A stretch of DNA of 64,000 bases from Vibrio pomeroyi. GTDB lineage: Bacteria > Pseudomonadota > Gammaproteobacteria > Enterobacterales > Vibrionaceae. Shown here piece after piece: positions 16,177 through 27,428 of this stretch. Below the pieces are notes generated by a model that had not been told where the DNA came from, searched no databases, and saw nothing but the letters and a program-made list of their open reading frames with translations. Numbering within the stretch: position 1 is the stretch's first letter; the number at the start of each line of letters is the position of its first letter. Location of the stretch: NCBI GenBank assembly GCA_041879425.1, contig CP090855.1:806001-870000 (forward strand). The letters run 5' to 3'. A program made the translations under genes and the position numbers.

Positions 16177-17289
16177 ATGGCGAGTGTCACGTTAAAAAAC
16201 GTTTATAAATCATATGGTGATGTACAGATTTCTAAGGACGTAACCTTAGACATCAACGAAGGTGAATTCGTAGTATTCGTTGGACCATCAGGTTGTGGTA
16301 AATCGACGCTATTACGTTGTATCGCAGGTCTAGAAGACATTACGTCTGGTGATTTGTACATTGGCGACCAACGCATGAACGACGTTGAGCCATCAAAGCG
16401 TGGCGTAGGTATGGTATTCCAATCTTACGCGCTTTACCCTCACCTTAACCTTTACGACAACATGTCTTTTGGTCTTAAGCTAGCGAACGCTGATAAAGCT
16501 GAGATTGATAAGCGTGTTGAGCATGCCGCTGAAATCCTTCAGCTTGGTCATCTACTAGAGCGTCAACCAAAAGCACTTTCTGGCGGTCAACGTCAACGTG
16601 TTGCCATTGGTCGTACTCTGGTTTCTCAACCAAACGTATTCCTGCTAGATGAGCCGCTATCTAACCTAGATGCTGCGCTGCGTGTTCAAATGCGTTCACA
16701 AATCACTAAGCTACAACGTCAACTTGGTTGCACCATGATCTACGTTACCCACGACCAAGTGGAAGCGATGACAATGGCCGATAAGATTGTTGTACTTGAT
16801 GGCGGTTACGTATCTCAAGTTGGTAAGCCACTTGACCTATACCACTACCCTCAAAACCGTTTCGTTGCTGGCTTTATTGGCTCGCCGAAGATGAACTTTA
16901 TGTCTGTACACATTGAACAGGCTGAAGCAGAACGCGTATTGGTACAGCTTTCAAACGGCATGACTTTCTGGATCCCTGTTGATGGTACAACCGTTAACGT
17001 TGGCGACCGTATGTCTCTGGGTGTTCGTCCTGAGCACTTGATGTCTGCTGAAGCAGGTGATGCAACGATTGAAGGCGAAGTAATGATCGTCGAGAAGCTA
17101 GGTAACGAAACTCAAGTTTACCTAAACCTTGAAAGCGCAGATGCTGACGTTATCTACCGTCAACCAGACACGCTAACGGTTGAACCAGGCGACAAGCTAG
17201 CGATTGGTATTCCAGCGCACCGTTGTCACTTGTTCCACAGCGATGGCCGAGCATGTCGTCGTCTATACAAAGAGTACGGTACTGATTAA
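16177..17289 (+). CDS. malK: Maltose/maltodextrin ABC transporter ATPase MalK
   Basis: ATPase of 370 residues that energises MalFG. Walker A GPSGCGKST (36-44), Q-loop FQSYALYPHL, signature LSGGQRQRVAIGRTL, Walker B VFLLDEPLSNLDA and the switch THDQVEAMTM are intact. The C-terminal 130 residues form the MOI/regulatory beta domain, with GVRPEHLMS and GIPAHRCHLF typical of MalK. In E. coli this domain also binds MalT to repress the regulon, and the same may hold here. The start has AGGACAAGCTAG upstream. Unlike E. coli, no lamB or malM follows within the window; a terminator closes the unit. Confidence 0.96.
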   Translation: MASVTLKNVYKSYGDVQISKDVTLDINEGEFVVFVGPSGCGKSTLLRCIAGLEDITSGDLYIGDQRMNDVEPSKRGVGMVFQSYALYPHLNLYDNMSFGLKLANADKAEIDKRVEHAAEILQLGHLLERQPKALSGGQRQRVAIGRTLVSQPNVFLLDEPLSNLDAALRVQMRSQITKLQRQLGCTMIYVTHDQVEAMTMADKIVVLDGGYVSQVGKPLDLYHYPQNRFVAGFIGSPKMNFMSVHIEQAEAERVLVQLSNGMTFWIPVDGTTVNVGDRMSLGVRPEHLMSAEAGDATIEGEVMIVEKLGNETQVYLNLESADADVIYRQPDTLTVEPGDKLAIGIPAHRCHLFHSDGRACRRLYKEYGTD

Positions 17290-17323
17290 TCGACTCACTG
17301 TTAATCGATAACTGTCCAAATTC

Positions 17324-17355
17324 AATCCCTCTTACCTTGTAAGGGGGATTTTTCT
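17324..17355 (+). terminator. malK terminator
   Basis: Stem AATCCCTCTTAC / TAAGGGGGATT with loop CTTG, followed by TTTTCTTTC. Confidence 0.88.
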
Positions 17356-17414
17356 TTCTGTAAGGTCTTAATCAGTAACACGCATTGCTTTCACTGGCAC
17401 ATTATCGACAGACA

Positions 17415-17444
17415 ATAAAAAAGGCCTAGCATGCGCTAGACCTT
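17415..17444 (-). terminator. Terminator after small acidic protein gene
   Basis: Stem AAGGCCTAGC / GCTAGACCTT (17421-17430, 17435-17444), one mismatch, loop ATGC. On the minus strand it is followed by TTTTTTATTG. It lies about 90 bases beyond the small minus-strand gene. Confidence 0.75.
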
Positions 17445-17531
17445 TATCTGTTCAGTTAGAGTCTCGGCTCAACCAATCACTTCAAACAGTCACTCAAAAC
17501 CATTACTTAAAAGAGAGGACGTGTCTCAAGC

Positions 17532-17732
17532 TTAGTGGATTGGTGTATCACTTTTTTTGTTGAACTGGCCAAAATGCTTTTCTAACACTTCTGGAGTCAG
17601 TTTGCCTTCCGCTTCTAGTCGCTTAAATTCAGCAACGATCGCTTTTTGCTCTTCAAGTGATGGTAGTTTTACCTCTGGCTCATCGCCCACCTCTTGAGTC
17701 ATCTGCTCTAGTTCTTTTTCAAAATCGCTCAT
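17532..17732 (-). CDS. Small acidic hypothetical protein
   Basis: Sixty-six residues, charged and helical (SDFEKELEQMTQEVGDEPE, then LEEQKAIVAEFKRLEAEG), without signal or membrane segment. A GGTAAGT ribosome binding site precedes the ATG and it has its own terminator, so it is probably a real single-gene unit. The part from EEQKAIVAEFKRLEAEGKLTP to HFGQF looks like a short helical hairpin. I do not recognise the family. Confidence 0.65.
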   Translation of the reverse strand: MSDFEKELEQMTQEVGDEPEVKLPSLEEQKAIVAEFKRLEAEGKLTPEVLEKHFGQFNKKSDTPIH

Positions 17733-17864
17733 GATACTTACCTAAATATTAAACCTAATCAGATTTTACTCATTTACGCCCTTTGATGCTAGGGTGATTG
17801 AATTTAAAGCCCGAAACCAGATCAAGCTAAGGTCAGTTAGAAGAGAACAAAACCACAAAATAGA

Positions 17865-17900
17865 AAGAGCTGGGTTCACGATAAAATGAATCCAGCTCTT
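17865..17900 (-). terminator. Terminator after chemoreceptor gene
   Basis: Imperfect long stem AAGAGCTGGGTTCA / TGAATCCAGCTCTT around loop CGATAAAA, followed on the minus strand by TTCTATTTTG. Confidence 0.75.
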
Positions 17901-17956
17901 CGTCTATGTAACCATCTAAGCCATGCTATAACCTAAGGTATGAAAACTTAAAGGGA

Positions 17957-19873
17957 TTAAAGCTTGAATGAACCAACCATCTTATCTAGACGGGAAGATA
18001 GGTCACGAAGCTCTTGGCTTGCTTCTGCAAGTTGCTCTGCCGTACCCGTCGTCACTTCGTTGATTGCGTTGATCTCTTCAATGTTCTGGTTGATGGTGTG
18101 AACTACGGTTGATTGCTCTTCCGTTGCCGTAGCAACTTGTGTGTTACGGTCGGTAATATCAACGATACGGTCTGAAATACCACCCAGTACGTCTACCGCT
18201 TCATCCGATGCTGATACACCCTCAAGGGTAATCACTTTACCTGCACTCATTGCCGTTACCGCGTCTTTCGCATCGCTTTGCAGTTGGTTGATCATCTTCT
18301 GAATCTCTTCCGTTGAATCTGCAGTGCGGCTTGCTAGGTTACGTACTTCATCTGCTACTACGGCAAAACCACGACCTTGTTCACCAGCACGTGCTGCTTC
18401 AATCGCAGCGTTCAGTGCAAGCAAGTTAGTTTGCTCTGAAATATCACGGATAACACCCAGAATAGAGCCAATGTCTTGCGTTGTTGAAGCAAGCTGCTCA
18501 ACCACTTGGCCTGTGCTTTCGATGTCTTGAGCTAAACGGCTGATCGCGTCTTTTGCTTTATTCACAACAGAACGACCCACTTCAGTATTACCTGACGCTT
18601 GCGTTGCTGTTTCTGCTGCTGTTGCTGCGTTTGATGCAATTTCGCTGATGGTCATACCCATTTGATTAATTGCAGCAACCACTTGAAGGGTTTGGTCACG
18701 TTGCTCTTGGCTGTTGTCGTGCGTGATGTGGGCTTTGTTAGAAACACTCTCTGCTGCCACTTGAAGGGCTTGGCTTGTAGAACACACCTCTTTCATCGAC
18801 TCGTGGATCTTTTCAATGAATCCGTTGAAGCCTTTTGAAAGCTGTGCGATTTCATCGTTGCCTTTCACTTCGATACGTTGTGCAAGGTCACCATCACCTT
18901 CGCCCAGGTCACCAAAGCGCTTAGCCAGTAGTTTAATCGGTTGAGTAATACTGTTTGCTAGCACTACGCCCATTAGGATAAATACTAAGGCCACAACCGC
19001 AGTCATGATTAGCATCTTTTGTGCTGTCTCATCTAGCTCAGCAAATACTTCGCCTGTAGGTACTACACCAATAACAAACCAGTCCATCGACGACACGTAT
19101 AAACTCGCCACGAACAGCTCTTGACCTTGGCTTTCAGTGGTAATCAAGTTGAAGCCTGACTTATTCAAAAGCTGACTTGATTGAGGACCGTAAAGTTGTT
19201 GAAGAGAAGAATCACTGCGAGAACGTTCACGGTGAATCTGCACATCACCTTGGCTGTCGGTTAAGAATACGAAACCAGTATTCTCAATTTTGAAGCCATT
19301 AAGAAGGCTCACCATATCGTCCATCGATTTTGATAGACCAGACATCGCTAGACCAGAAGGCTGTTGGTAGTTAGCGAACATTTTCACTTCACCATTGGCT
19401 TCTTGGAACATGCTCACCATGGTTGGCTGTCCAGACTGCGTAAAACCAAAGAACCAACCATCTTGCTGTTGGTTTAACTGACGTAGGAAACCATTTTGGT
19501 TCCAGTAGTAAGCCGTTTGACGGTTCGCTACTGAAGCATCGTTTAACTGATATTGGTTACGAACGTTGTTCAGTTGTTTAACTAACTTGTTCTCTAGTGC
19601 AGGGTCACGATCTGTCGATTCAATCGCATCAGAGATGAATTCGTTTGACGCAATTTGCTCCGCCGCTAACAACAGTTGAGAGACTTCACGGTCAATTTCA
19701 CCATTGATTCGCTCAAGCATCCCTGGAAGTTCAATATCAACCAATCGATGACTCAAGACATCTCTTGCTTGTTGCTGCGCCATCGCGCCAACAATAACCG
19801 TAGAGGCAAGAACCGCAAAAGTAATACCCAGTACTACCTTTTGCTTAATACTCAGAGAGTTAGTTTTCAACAT
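17957..19873 (-). CDS. Methyl-accepting chemotaxis protein with Cache-like sensor
   Basis: Chemoreceptor of 638 residues. The first membrane segment lies at about 10-28, a large periplasmic ligand domain at about 30-275 has the size and WFFGFTQSGQPTMVSMF-type strands of a double Cache domain, and the second segment is near 280-302 (MLIMTAVVALVFILMGVVLA). A HAMP domain follows, then the cytoplasmic signalling coiled coil with the invariant hairpin tip EQTNLLALNAAIEAARAGEQGRGFAVVADEVRNLA (about residues 485-520). It should pass ligand signals to CheA/CheW. No CheR-binding pentapeptide is seen at the C-terminus (VGSFKL). The ligand is unknown. It is a single-gene unit. Confidence 0.93.
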   Translation of the reverse strand: MLKTNSLSIKQKVVLGITFAVLASTVIVGAMAQQQARDVLSHRLVDIELPGMLERINGEIDREVSQLLLAAEQIASNEFISDAIESTDRDPALENKLVKQLNNVRNQYQLNDASVANRQTAYYWNQNGFLRQLNQQQDGWFFGFTQSGQPTMVSMFQEANGEVKMFANYQQPSGLAMSGLSKSMDDMVSLLNGFKIENTGFVFLTDSQGDVQIHRERSRSDSSLQQLYGPQSSQLLNKSGFNLITTESQGQELFVASLYVSSMDWFVIGVVPTGEVFAELDETAQKMLIMTAVVALVFILMGVVLANSITQPIKLLAKRFGDLGEGDGDLAQRIEVKGNDEIAQLSKGFNGFIEKIHESMKEVCSTSQALQVAAESVSNKAHITHDNSQEQRDQTLQVVAAINQMGMTISEIASNAATAAETATQASGNTEVGRSVVNKAKDAISRLAQDIESTGQVVEQLASTTQDIGSILGVIRDISEQTNLLALNAAIEAARAGEQGRGFAVVADEVRNLASRTADSTEEIQKMINQLQSDAKDAVTAMSAGKVITLEGVSASDEAVDVLGGISDRIVDITDRNTQVATATEEQSTVVHTINQNIEEINAINEVTTGTAEQLAEASQELRDLSSRLDKMVGSFKL

Positions 19874-20321
19874 ATTTGGACCTTCAAAAAGAATCGCTCG
19901 TTATTTGTGTACCCTGAACAGGACTTTTTTAGTGCACCCCAATCAGAAGTGCACAATCTAAGTTATGTATCGACCACAACCAATAAAACTAGAGACTTTT
20001 CTCTCAAAAAATTGCAAATATGATGTAACAATTAAAGACATTCATCTTAAGCATGAATCAACTAAGCAAATACCGCATTGTCGAGAGTCGATTTTAGCTC
20101 TTAGGTCTAACCGAACTCAAACCGCTCCACACCGCCGAGCTTTTGTATATAAAAACCAGTTGATATGGTAAAAATCATAATCGAGTGGTGCTTTTATCTA
20201 ACTACTTGTAAATCATTCCAAATTTGAAAAAATAAATTACGCAGATGTACTGGAACTTTTTGCTACGGATAAGTGACCAATACTCAAAATAAAAATCAAA
20301 TGGATACCCAGAGAGTCCAAA
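19874..20321. promoter_or_regulatory. Intergenic region between chemoreceptor and moxR
   Basis: A 448-base AT-rich gap between divergent genes; it should hold both promoters. I see no convincing ORF, RNA gene or hairpin. Confidence 0.45.
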
Positions 20322-21278
20322 ATGCACAAAACAAATTTCGAAGTCCTTCAAAACTATTTAGAGTCTCAAATCATTGGTCAGCAAGAGCTCGTTAAGCAGC
20401 TGATGATCGCCCTGTTGGCGGATGGTCATATCCTTGTTGAAGGGCCTCCCGGTTTAGCAAAAACTCGCGCCGTAAAATCACTGGCTGATTGCGTTGAGGG
20501 GGATTTCCACCGCATTCAGTTTACGCCTGACTTACTGCCTGCTGACTTGACTGGTACCGATATTTTCCGACCAGAGACCGGGGAGTTCACCTTCCAATCA
20601 GGCCCGATTTTCAACTCGCTCATTCTAGCGGATGAGATCAACCGTGCTCCTGCGAAAGTACAAGCTGCGATGTTAGAAGCGATGGCGGAAAAACAAGTCA
20701 CTGCGGGTCGAAAAACCTATGCTCTGCCTGAACTGTTTTTGGTGATGGCAACACAGAACCCGATTGAGCAAGAAGGCACATACCCACTGCCAGAGGCCCA
20801 GCTAGACCGTTTCTTACTTCACCTTGAAGTTGAATACCCAGATATGGAGAGTGAGCTTGAGATCCTGCGACTCAACCGCGGTGAAGCTCAAGGTAATGAA
20901 TCAGTTCAGCCACAAGAGATATCTCAGCAAACGATCTTTGAAGCACGCCAAGAAGTGCTCAATATTCACATGGCAGACACCATTGAGCAGTACATCATCA
21001 GGCTGGTAATGGCGACTCGCCAACCTAAGCAATACAGCGATCAACTTGATCAATGGCTGGATATGGGTGTTAGCCCGCGTGCGACCATAGCTCTAGACCG
21101 CTGTGCTCGTGCACATGCTTGGCTTGCTGGCCGCGACTATGTTACTCCACAAGACGTTCAAGCAATGGCATTCCCTGTACTGCGCCACCGCCTACTTCGT
21201 AGCTACCACGCACAAGCGGAAGGGGTCACTGCAAACCAAGTGATCGCACACCTTATTTCACTGGTTGGTAGCGCATAG
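20322..21278 (+). CDS. MoxR-type AAA+ ATPase
   Basis: Cytoplasmic AAA+ ATPase of 318 residues. Walker A GPPGLAKT is at 41-48, Walker B LILADEINRAPAKVQAAMLEAM near 105-125, sensor 1 in LVMATQNPIEQEGTYPLPEAQLDRF near 145-170, and a C-terminal lid domain with sensor 2 SPRATIALDRCARAHAW. MoxR ATPases act as chaperones that help assemble or activate VWA-domain partners. Five such partner genes follow in one operon, starting 10 bases downstream, so its clients are most likely the Bat proteins. The GGATACCCAGAGAG stretch precedes the ATG. Confidence 0.93.
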   Translation: MHKTNFEVLQNYLESQIIGQQELVKQLMIALLADGHILVEGPPGLAKTRAVKSLADCVEGDFHRIQFTPDLLPADLTGTDIFRPETGEFTFQSGPIFNSLILADEINRAPAKVQAAMLEAMAEKQVTAGRKTYALPELFLVMATQNPIEQEGTYPLPEAQLDRFLLHLEVEYPDMESELEILRLNRGEAQGNESVQPQEISQQTIFEARQEVLNIHMADTIEQYIIRLVMATRQPKQYSDQLDQWLDMGVSPRATIALDRCARAHAWLAGRDYVTPQDVQAMAFPVLRHRLLRSYHAQAEGVTANQVIAHLISLVGSA

Positions 21279-21288
21279 GAATACGCGC

Positions 21289-22215
21289 ATGAATAATCAA
21301 CTACCAAACCACAGTGACGGCGTGATGCTGAATCTGGATGAGCTGCTGCAATACAAGGCGCAGTCTGTTCGATGGTTGCCTCCAGCGAAGAGCCTCTGGT
21401 CTCAACTCAATGGACAACACGAGAGCAACCGCAAAGGGCGCGGAATGAATTTCTCGGAAGTTCGTCAGTACCAAGCGGGCGATGACATTCGCAGCATTGA
21501 TTGGCGCGTGACTGCTAGGACAGGCAAGGCGCATACCAAACTGTTCTCTGAAGAAAGAGAACAGCCTGTCATTTTGTTCTTGGACCTATCAAGCAGCATG
21601 ATTTTCGGCTCAACCTTATTGCTAAAGTCGGTTCAACTTGCGCACTTTGCTAGCCAATTGTGCTGGTTAACTGTGGCTCAAAAAGACCGAATTGGTGCTG
21701 TGATTGATACGGGCAAAGAGATCATTGAGATAAAACCTAGTGCAAGCAACCATGCTCCGCTACGTATTTTGCAAAAAGTCATAGAAATCAATAACTCGGC
21801 ACTGACTAATTACGACAATCATAGTGACACGACTTTAGAGCATGGGCTGAAATCTCTGCACCAGCTTTGCCCAAAAGGGAGCGATATCATTATGCTCAGT
21901 GACTTTGTGCGTTACCAAGAAAGTGATTACTCACTTATCAGTCAAATACGCCGACACAACCGAGTACGTCTGGTACATTTTTACGACCCTCTAGAGCAAG
22001 GTCAAACGACCTATAAAGGCTCGAAACAAGTCACTGATGGCAGTAAAACACAGTGGTTCAACTTCTCCTCTAATAAAGAAAAGGAAAAGCTCAACCATGC
22101 CTTCTCAGCCAAGCAGCAGCAGCTACAACAGATGGGATTATCTCTCGCGATACCCTATAGCTCGCTGTCGAGTGCACAGCCATTATTGAGCCAAATATCG
22201 GGAGCTCGGTCATGA
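21289..22215 (+). CDS. DUF58 domain protein of the Bat operon
   Basis: Protein of about 308 residues. The DUF58 signature is seen as GRGMNFSEVRQYQAGDDIRSIDWRVTARTGKAHTKLFSEE (about 45-85), followed by a VWA-like core PVILFLDLSSSMIFGS with a MIDAS-like DxSxS. DUF58 proteins accompany MoxR ATPases. The frame opens at TTG 21265, inside the moxR end, but ATG 21289 gives a sensible start. It ends ATGA, overlapping the next gene. No membrane segment is obvious. Confidence 0.9.
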   Translation: MNNQLPNHSDGVMLNLDELLQYKAQSVRWLPPAKSLWSQLNGQHESNRKGRGMNFSEVRQYQAGDDIRSIDWRVTARTGKAHTKLFSEEREQPVILFLDLSSSMIFGSTLLLKSVQLAHFASQLCWLTVAQKDRIGAVIDTGKEIIEIKPSASNHAPLRILQKVIEINNSALTNYDNHSDTTLEHGLKSLHQLCPKGSDIIMLSDFVRYQESDYSLISQIRRHNRVRLVHFYDPLEQGQTTYKGSKQVTDGSKTQWFNFSSNKEKEKLNHAFSAKQQQLQQMGLSLAIPYSSLSSAQPLLSQISGARS

Positions 22216-22697
22216 ATCAGCCCTTAGATTTAAGCCCTGTTATTGCGCCAGACGCACCAACATGGTGGCCTTTGGCGTGGGGTTGGTGGGCCGTAATTGT
22301 CACAGCCATTATCCTGATTGCTTTGGTGTTTTTTATTGTAAAACGCAGAAAAAACAATCAACAGGCGAAGCAAGAAGCGCTGTCTTACTTCTGTAGTAGT
22401 CAGTCCTCAAATCGCTTATCTCCGAGCGAAGCACAACGTCTCCTTCGTCAGGCAGCATTGAGCTACTTCCCACGTGAGAAAGTAGCAGGCCTAGCGGGTG
22501 ACGACTGGTTGAAGTTCTTAGACGCACAACTAAAAAAGCCGTTGTTTGTAGCAAAACAATCCCAGTGGCAGCAGTCGCTCTATCAAGATCCAACTTCAAT
22601 GAATGACGATCAGCGCAAGGTTCAACAGCAATTGGTTAATGACTGCGAAACATGGCTTCGTAAAGCCCTTCCTCCAAAGCGAGGTAATCATGACTGA
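22212..22697 (+). CDS. DUF4381 membrane protein of the Bat operon
   Basis: Small protein of 161 residues with one membrane helix (WWAVIVTAIILIALVFFIV, about 24-42) followed by a basic KRRKNNQQAK stretch and a cytoplasmic domain. The N-terminus PVIAPDAPTWWPLAWGWW is typical of DUF4381 proteins, which are found only in MoxR/Bat operons. The start overlaps the upstream stop by four bases and the end overlaps batA by eight. Its function is unknown; a scaffold role at the membrane is plausible. Confidence 0.85.
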   Translation: MNQPLDLSPVIAPDAPTWWPLAWGWWAVIVTAIILIALVFFIVKRRKNNQQAKQEALSYFCSSQSSNRLSPSEAQRLLRQAALSYFPREKVAGLAGDDWLKFLDAQLKKPLFVAKQSQWQQSLYQDPTSMNDDQRKVQQQLVNDCETWLRKALPPKRGNHD

Positions 22698-23674
22698 TCT
22701 TTTAAACACGAGCATTCTAAATATTGAATTCGTTTGGTGGTGGATGTTTTTCCTCGCACCACTGCCGTTTCTCGTTTACTTGTTCTCACCTAAGGCGGAA
22801 TCAAGTAGCGCCCTGAAGCTTCCATTTCTGCCAGAAGACAGCAACACCAAAACACCAAGCACTCGCTTGCCAAAGGCGTTGTCCGTCATTATCTGGCTTT
22901 TATTGGTGACAGCACTCGCACGCCCCGTTTGGTATGGCGAACCGGTAGAGTTTCAACCGAAGCACCGTGACTTGATGTTAGTTGTCGACCTCTCCTACTC
23001 GATGAGCCAAGAGGATATGCAGTTCAATGGCGAATACATCGACCGCTTATCGGCAGTCAAACATGTATTGAGTGACTTTATTGAGCGCCGAAAAGGCGAC
23101 CGAGTTGGGTTGGTGCTCTTTGCCGATCATGCCTACCTACAAACGCCTTTGACACTAGACAGAGACACATTGTCACAACAACTCAATCAAGCGGTACTGA
23201 GACTAATCGGTAATCAAACTGCGATTGGCGATGGCATTGGCCTGGCGACCAAGACCTTTGTTGATAGTGATGCACCTCAACGTGTGATGGTGCTACTCAG
23301 TGACGGTAGCAATACCGCTGGGGTATTAGACCCATTAGAGGCCGCAGACATTGCCAAGAAATACAACGCGACCATCTACACCGTCGGTGTTGGCGCAGGC
23401 GAAATGATGGTTAAAGAGTTCTTCATGACTCGCAAAGTAAACACGGCTCAAGATTTGGATGAACGCACGCTAATGGAAATTGCTAAACGCACTGGCGGTC
23501 AATACTTCCGAGCGCGCGACAGCAAAGAACTGGCGACCATTTACGACACCATCAACCAGTTAGAACCCGTGACAAATGCCACCAAGGTTTGGCGACCACA
23601 ACAAGAGTGGTTCGTATGGCCTTTGTCTGCTGCCATGTTCTTCGCATTTATGCTGTTAGCCATTAGGAGAAACA

Positions 23675-23682
<8 letters not shown>
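22690..23682 (+). CDS. batA: VWA-domain membrane protein, BatA type
   Basis: Protein of about 330 residues. N-terminal helices (about 12-30 and 58-75), a VWA domain (about 90-280) with MIDAS motif DLSYS, then a C-terminal helix (WPLSAAMFFAFMLLAI). VWA domains bind metal and mediate protein contacts. BatA proteins were named from Bacteroides aerotolerance and work with BatB-E at the inner membrane under oxidative or envelope stress. The frame extends upstream to 22603 but ATG 22690 fits the family start. It overlaps both neighbours by eight bases. Confidence 0.9.
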
Positions 23683-25642
<1,960 letters not shown>

Positions 25643-25644
25643 CC

Positions 25645-27324
25645 ATGCGATTTCTTAACAAGCCATTTTTATCCATACTCCTAACGCTGCTGTTAGGCGC
25701 TTTCTCGTCCTTTTCGGCATTGGCGGCGACTGCCGTAGCGAGCGTTTCACAAAACAGTGTTACGAAAGATCAAGTATTCCTACTTAGAGTCGCAACCGAT
25801 GAAAAGGTCTCTTCTGATGCTTTAGATTTAACGGCGCTCCAACAGGATTTCTATGTCGGCACACCAAGTTTTGGGTCGTCGATGCGAATCGTCAATGGTA
25901 GCCGTTCGGTGTCAAGTGAATGGAACATTAGCCTTGCTCCCCTTCGTTTGGGCAAGGTTCAGATTCCTAGCTTCGATATTGAAGGGGCAAAAACCAAGCC
26001 AATCACCATCAATGTTGCCGTTAATAAAGCTGCACCTACTCAACATGATATGGCTGAGTTCCAGCTTAATCTGAGTAAAGACTCGCTATATCCACAAGAA
26101 GTCGCTGAGCTTGATGTAAAACTCATCATTAAAGCTGACCCAAGAAGACTGCAAGACCCTAAAATAGCGCCACCGAGCTCGCAGGGCTTAGACGTGGAAC
26201 CTATTGGTGAATCGAAGCAATTTCAAGATGTCCTCAATGGACAAGAAGTAACGGTCGTTCAGCAGTCATTCCGTATATCTTCACAAAAATCTGGTCAGTT
26301 TAAGCTGAACGGACCGAAGCTGACTGGAGCCGTTGTCTACTCGACCAACAACTCCAGTACAACGCGATTGTTCCAACTCGACACTCCCGTTGAAACCCTA
26401 GATGTAACCGTCAAAGAGGTGCCAAAAGGCTACCAAGGTGAGTGGTTACCAACATCAAACTTCAAGTTGATTCAAAAATGGTCTGATAGCCAAGGTAACG
26501 AGCTAACCAGTAACAATGGTTTAGAAGGCGACAACCAAACCATCGAAATGGAAGCTGGTGATTCGTTAACTCGTACCATTACTATGACGGCTAGCAACTT
26601 AACCCAGCACCAACTGCCGAAGCTGAATATCACCTACCCTAGATCGGTTCGTGTTTATGAAGAGAAGCCGCAATTTGGTACAACACAGTCCGGTGATGCG
26701 GTGGTGGTTTACAAGCAGGTATTGATCCCGAAAGAAGCTGGAAATATCTCGCTTCCGAAGGTCTCTCAAGCTTGGTTCAACACTGATTCACAATCGGAGC
26801 AAACCAGTAAAGCGCTTGGACTAGAGTTAGCGGTAAAGGCAAGTGACCGTCCGACATCTAGCACACCACCGGTTACAGCACCACCAGCCCCACAAGTAAG
26901 CCCAACGGTTGTGACTGTTGATAGCCCGGGGTTTTGGCCTTATCTCACCGCTCTGTTCGCAGTCTTGTGGTTGGTTAGCTCAGCGATGGCTTTCTACTTC
27001 TGGTCACGCCGCGGTGTAACGACAAAACCAACACACACTATTAAACGTCAATCAGATACAGCAGAAGCGCTTATTGAAGCTCTAAAAACGAAAGATGGCG
27101 TGAAGACCAGAACCTTGTTTGAGCAATGGAGGGCTGAAAACCCAGACTTGAGTGATGAGACGTTAGAAGCCATTGAAGCCGAGCTAAGCAAGCTAAACCA
27201 AAGCCTTTATGGCGAATCTAGCTCGACAACCCCATCATGGGATCCTTCTGAGGCAATCAAAGCAGTTAAGAAGCCAAAGCGAGCCTCTAGCAAAACGCGT
27301 AAAAGCTCACTAGAAACGCTTTAA
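25645..27324 (+). CDS. batD: BatD-like aerotolerance protein
   Basis: Protein of about 559 residues. A signal peptide (about 1-28, ending SALAA) is followed by a large periplasmic beta-rich region of the BatD family (motifs VFLLRVATDEKV, ISSQKSGQFKLNGPKLTGAVVY, LYPQEVAELDVKLIIKADPR), a Pro/Thr-rich linker and one C-terminal helix (WPYLTALFAVLWLVSSAMAFYFW, near 430-450), then a basic cytoplasmic tail ending KRASSKTRKSS. The gene starts three bases after the batB/C stop and is the last of the operon, closed by a two-way terminator. Confidence 0.88.
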   Translation: MRFLNKPFLSILLTLLLGAFSSFSALAATAVASVSQNSVTKDQVFLLRVATDEKVSSDALDLTALQQDFYVGTPSFGSSMRIVNGSRSVSSEWNISLAPLRLGKVQIPSFDIEGAKTKPITINVAVNKAAPTQHDMAEFQLNLSKDSLYPQEVAELDVKLIIKADPRRLQDPKIAPPSSQGLDVEPIGESKQFQDVLNGQEVTVVQQSFRISSQKSGQFKLNGPKLTGAVVYSTNNSSTTRLFQLDTPVETLDVTVKEVPKGYQGEWLPTSNFKLIQKWSDSQGNELTSNNGLEGDNQTIEMEAGDSLTRTITMTASNLTQHQLPKLNITYPRSVRVYEEKPQFGTTQSGDAVVVYKQVLIPKEAGNISLPKVSQAWFNTDSQSEQTSKALGLELAVKASDRPTSSTPPVTAPPAPQVSPTVVTVDSPGFWPYLTALFAVLWLVSSAMAFYFWSRRGVTTKPTHTIKRQSDTAEALIEALKTKDGVKTRTLFEQWRAENPDLSDETLEAIEAELSKLNQSLYGESSSTTPSWDPSEAIKAVKKPKRASSKTRKSSLETL

Positions 27325-27359
27325 TTAATTAGAAAAGTCTAATTGGGTATAAGAAAAGA

Positions 27360-27398
27360 AGCCGTGATGACCACATTGTGAGCATCACGGCTTTGTTC
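27360..27398. terminator. Two-way terminator between batD and GGDEF gene
   Basis: Perfect stem AGCCGTGATG / CATCACGGCT (27360-27369, 27383-27392) between convergent genes. T-rich sequence follows on the plus strand and A-rich sequence precedes it, so it can serve both. Confidence 0.85.
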
Positions 27399-27428
27399 GT
27401 TTTTACGATAAGAAGAAATAATACCGAA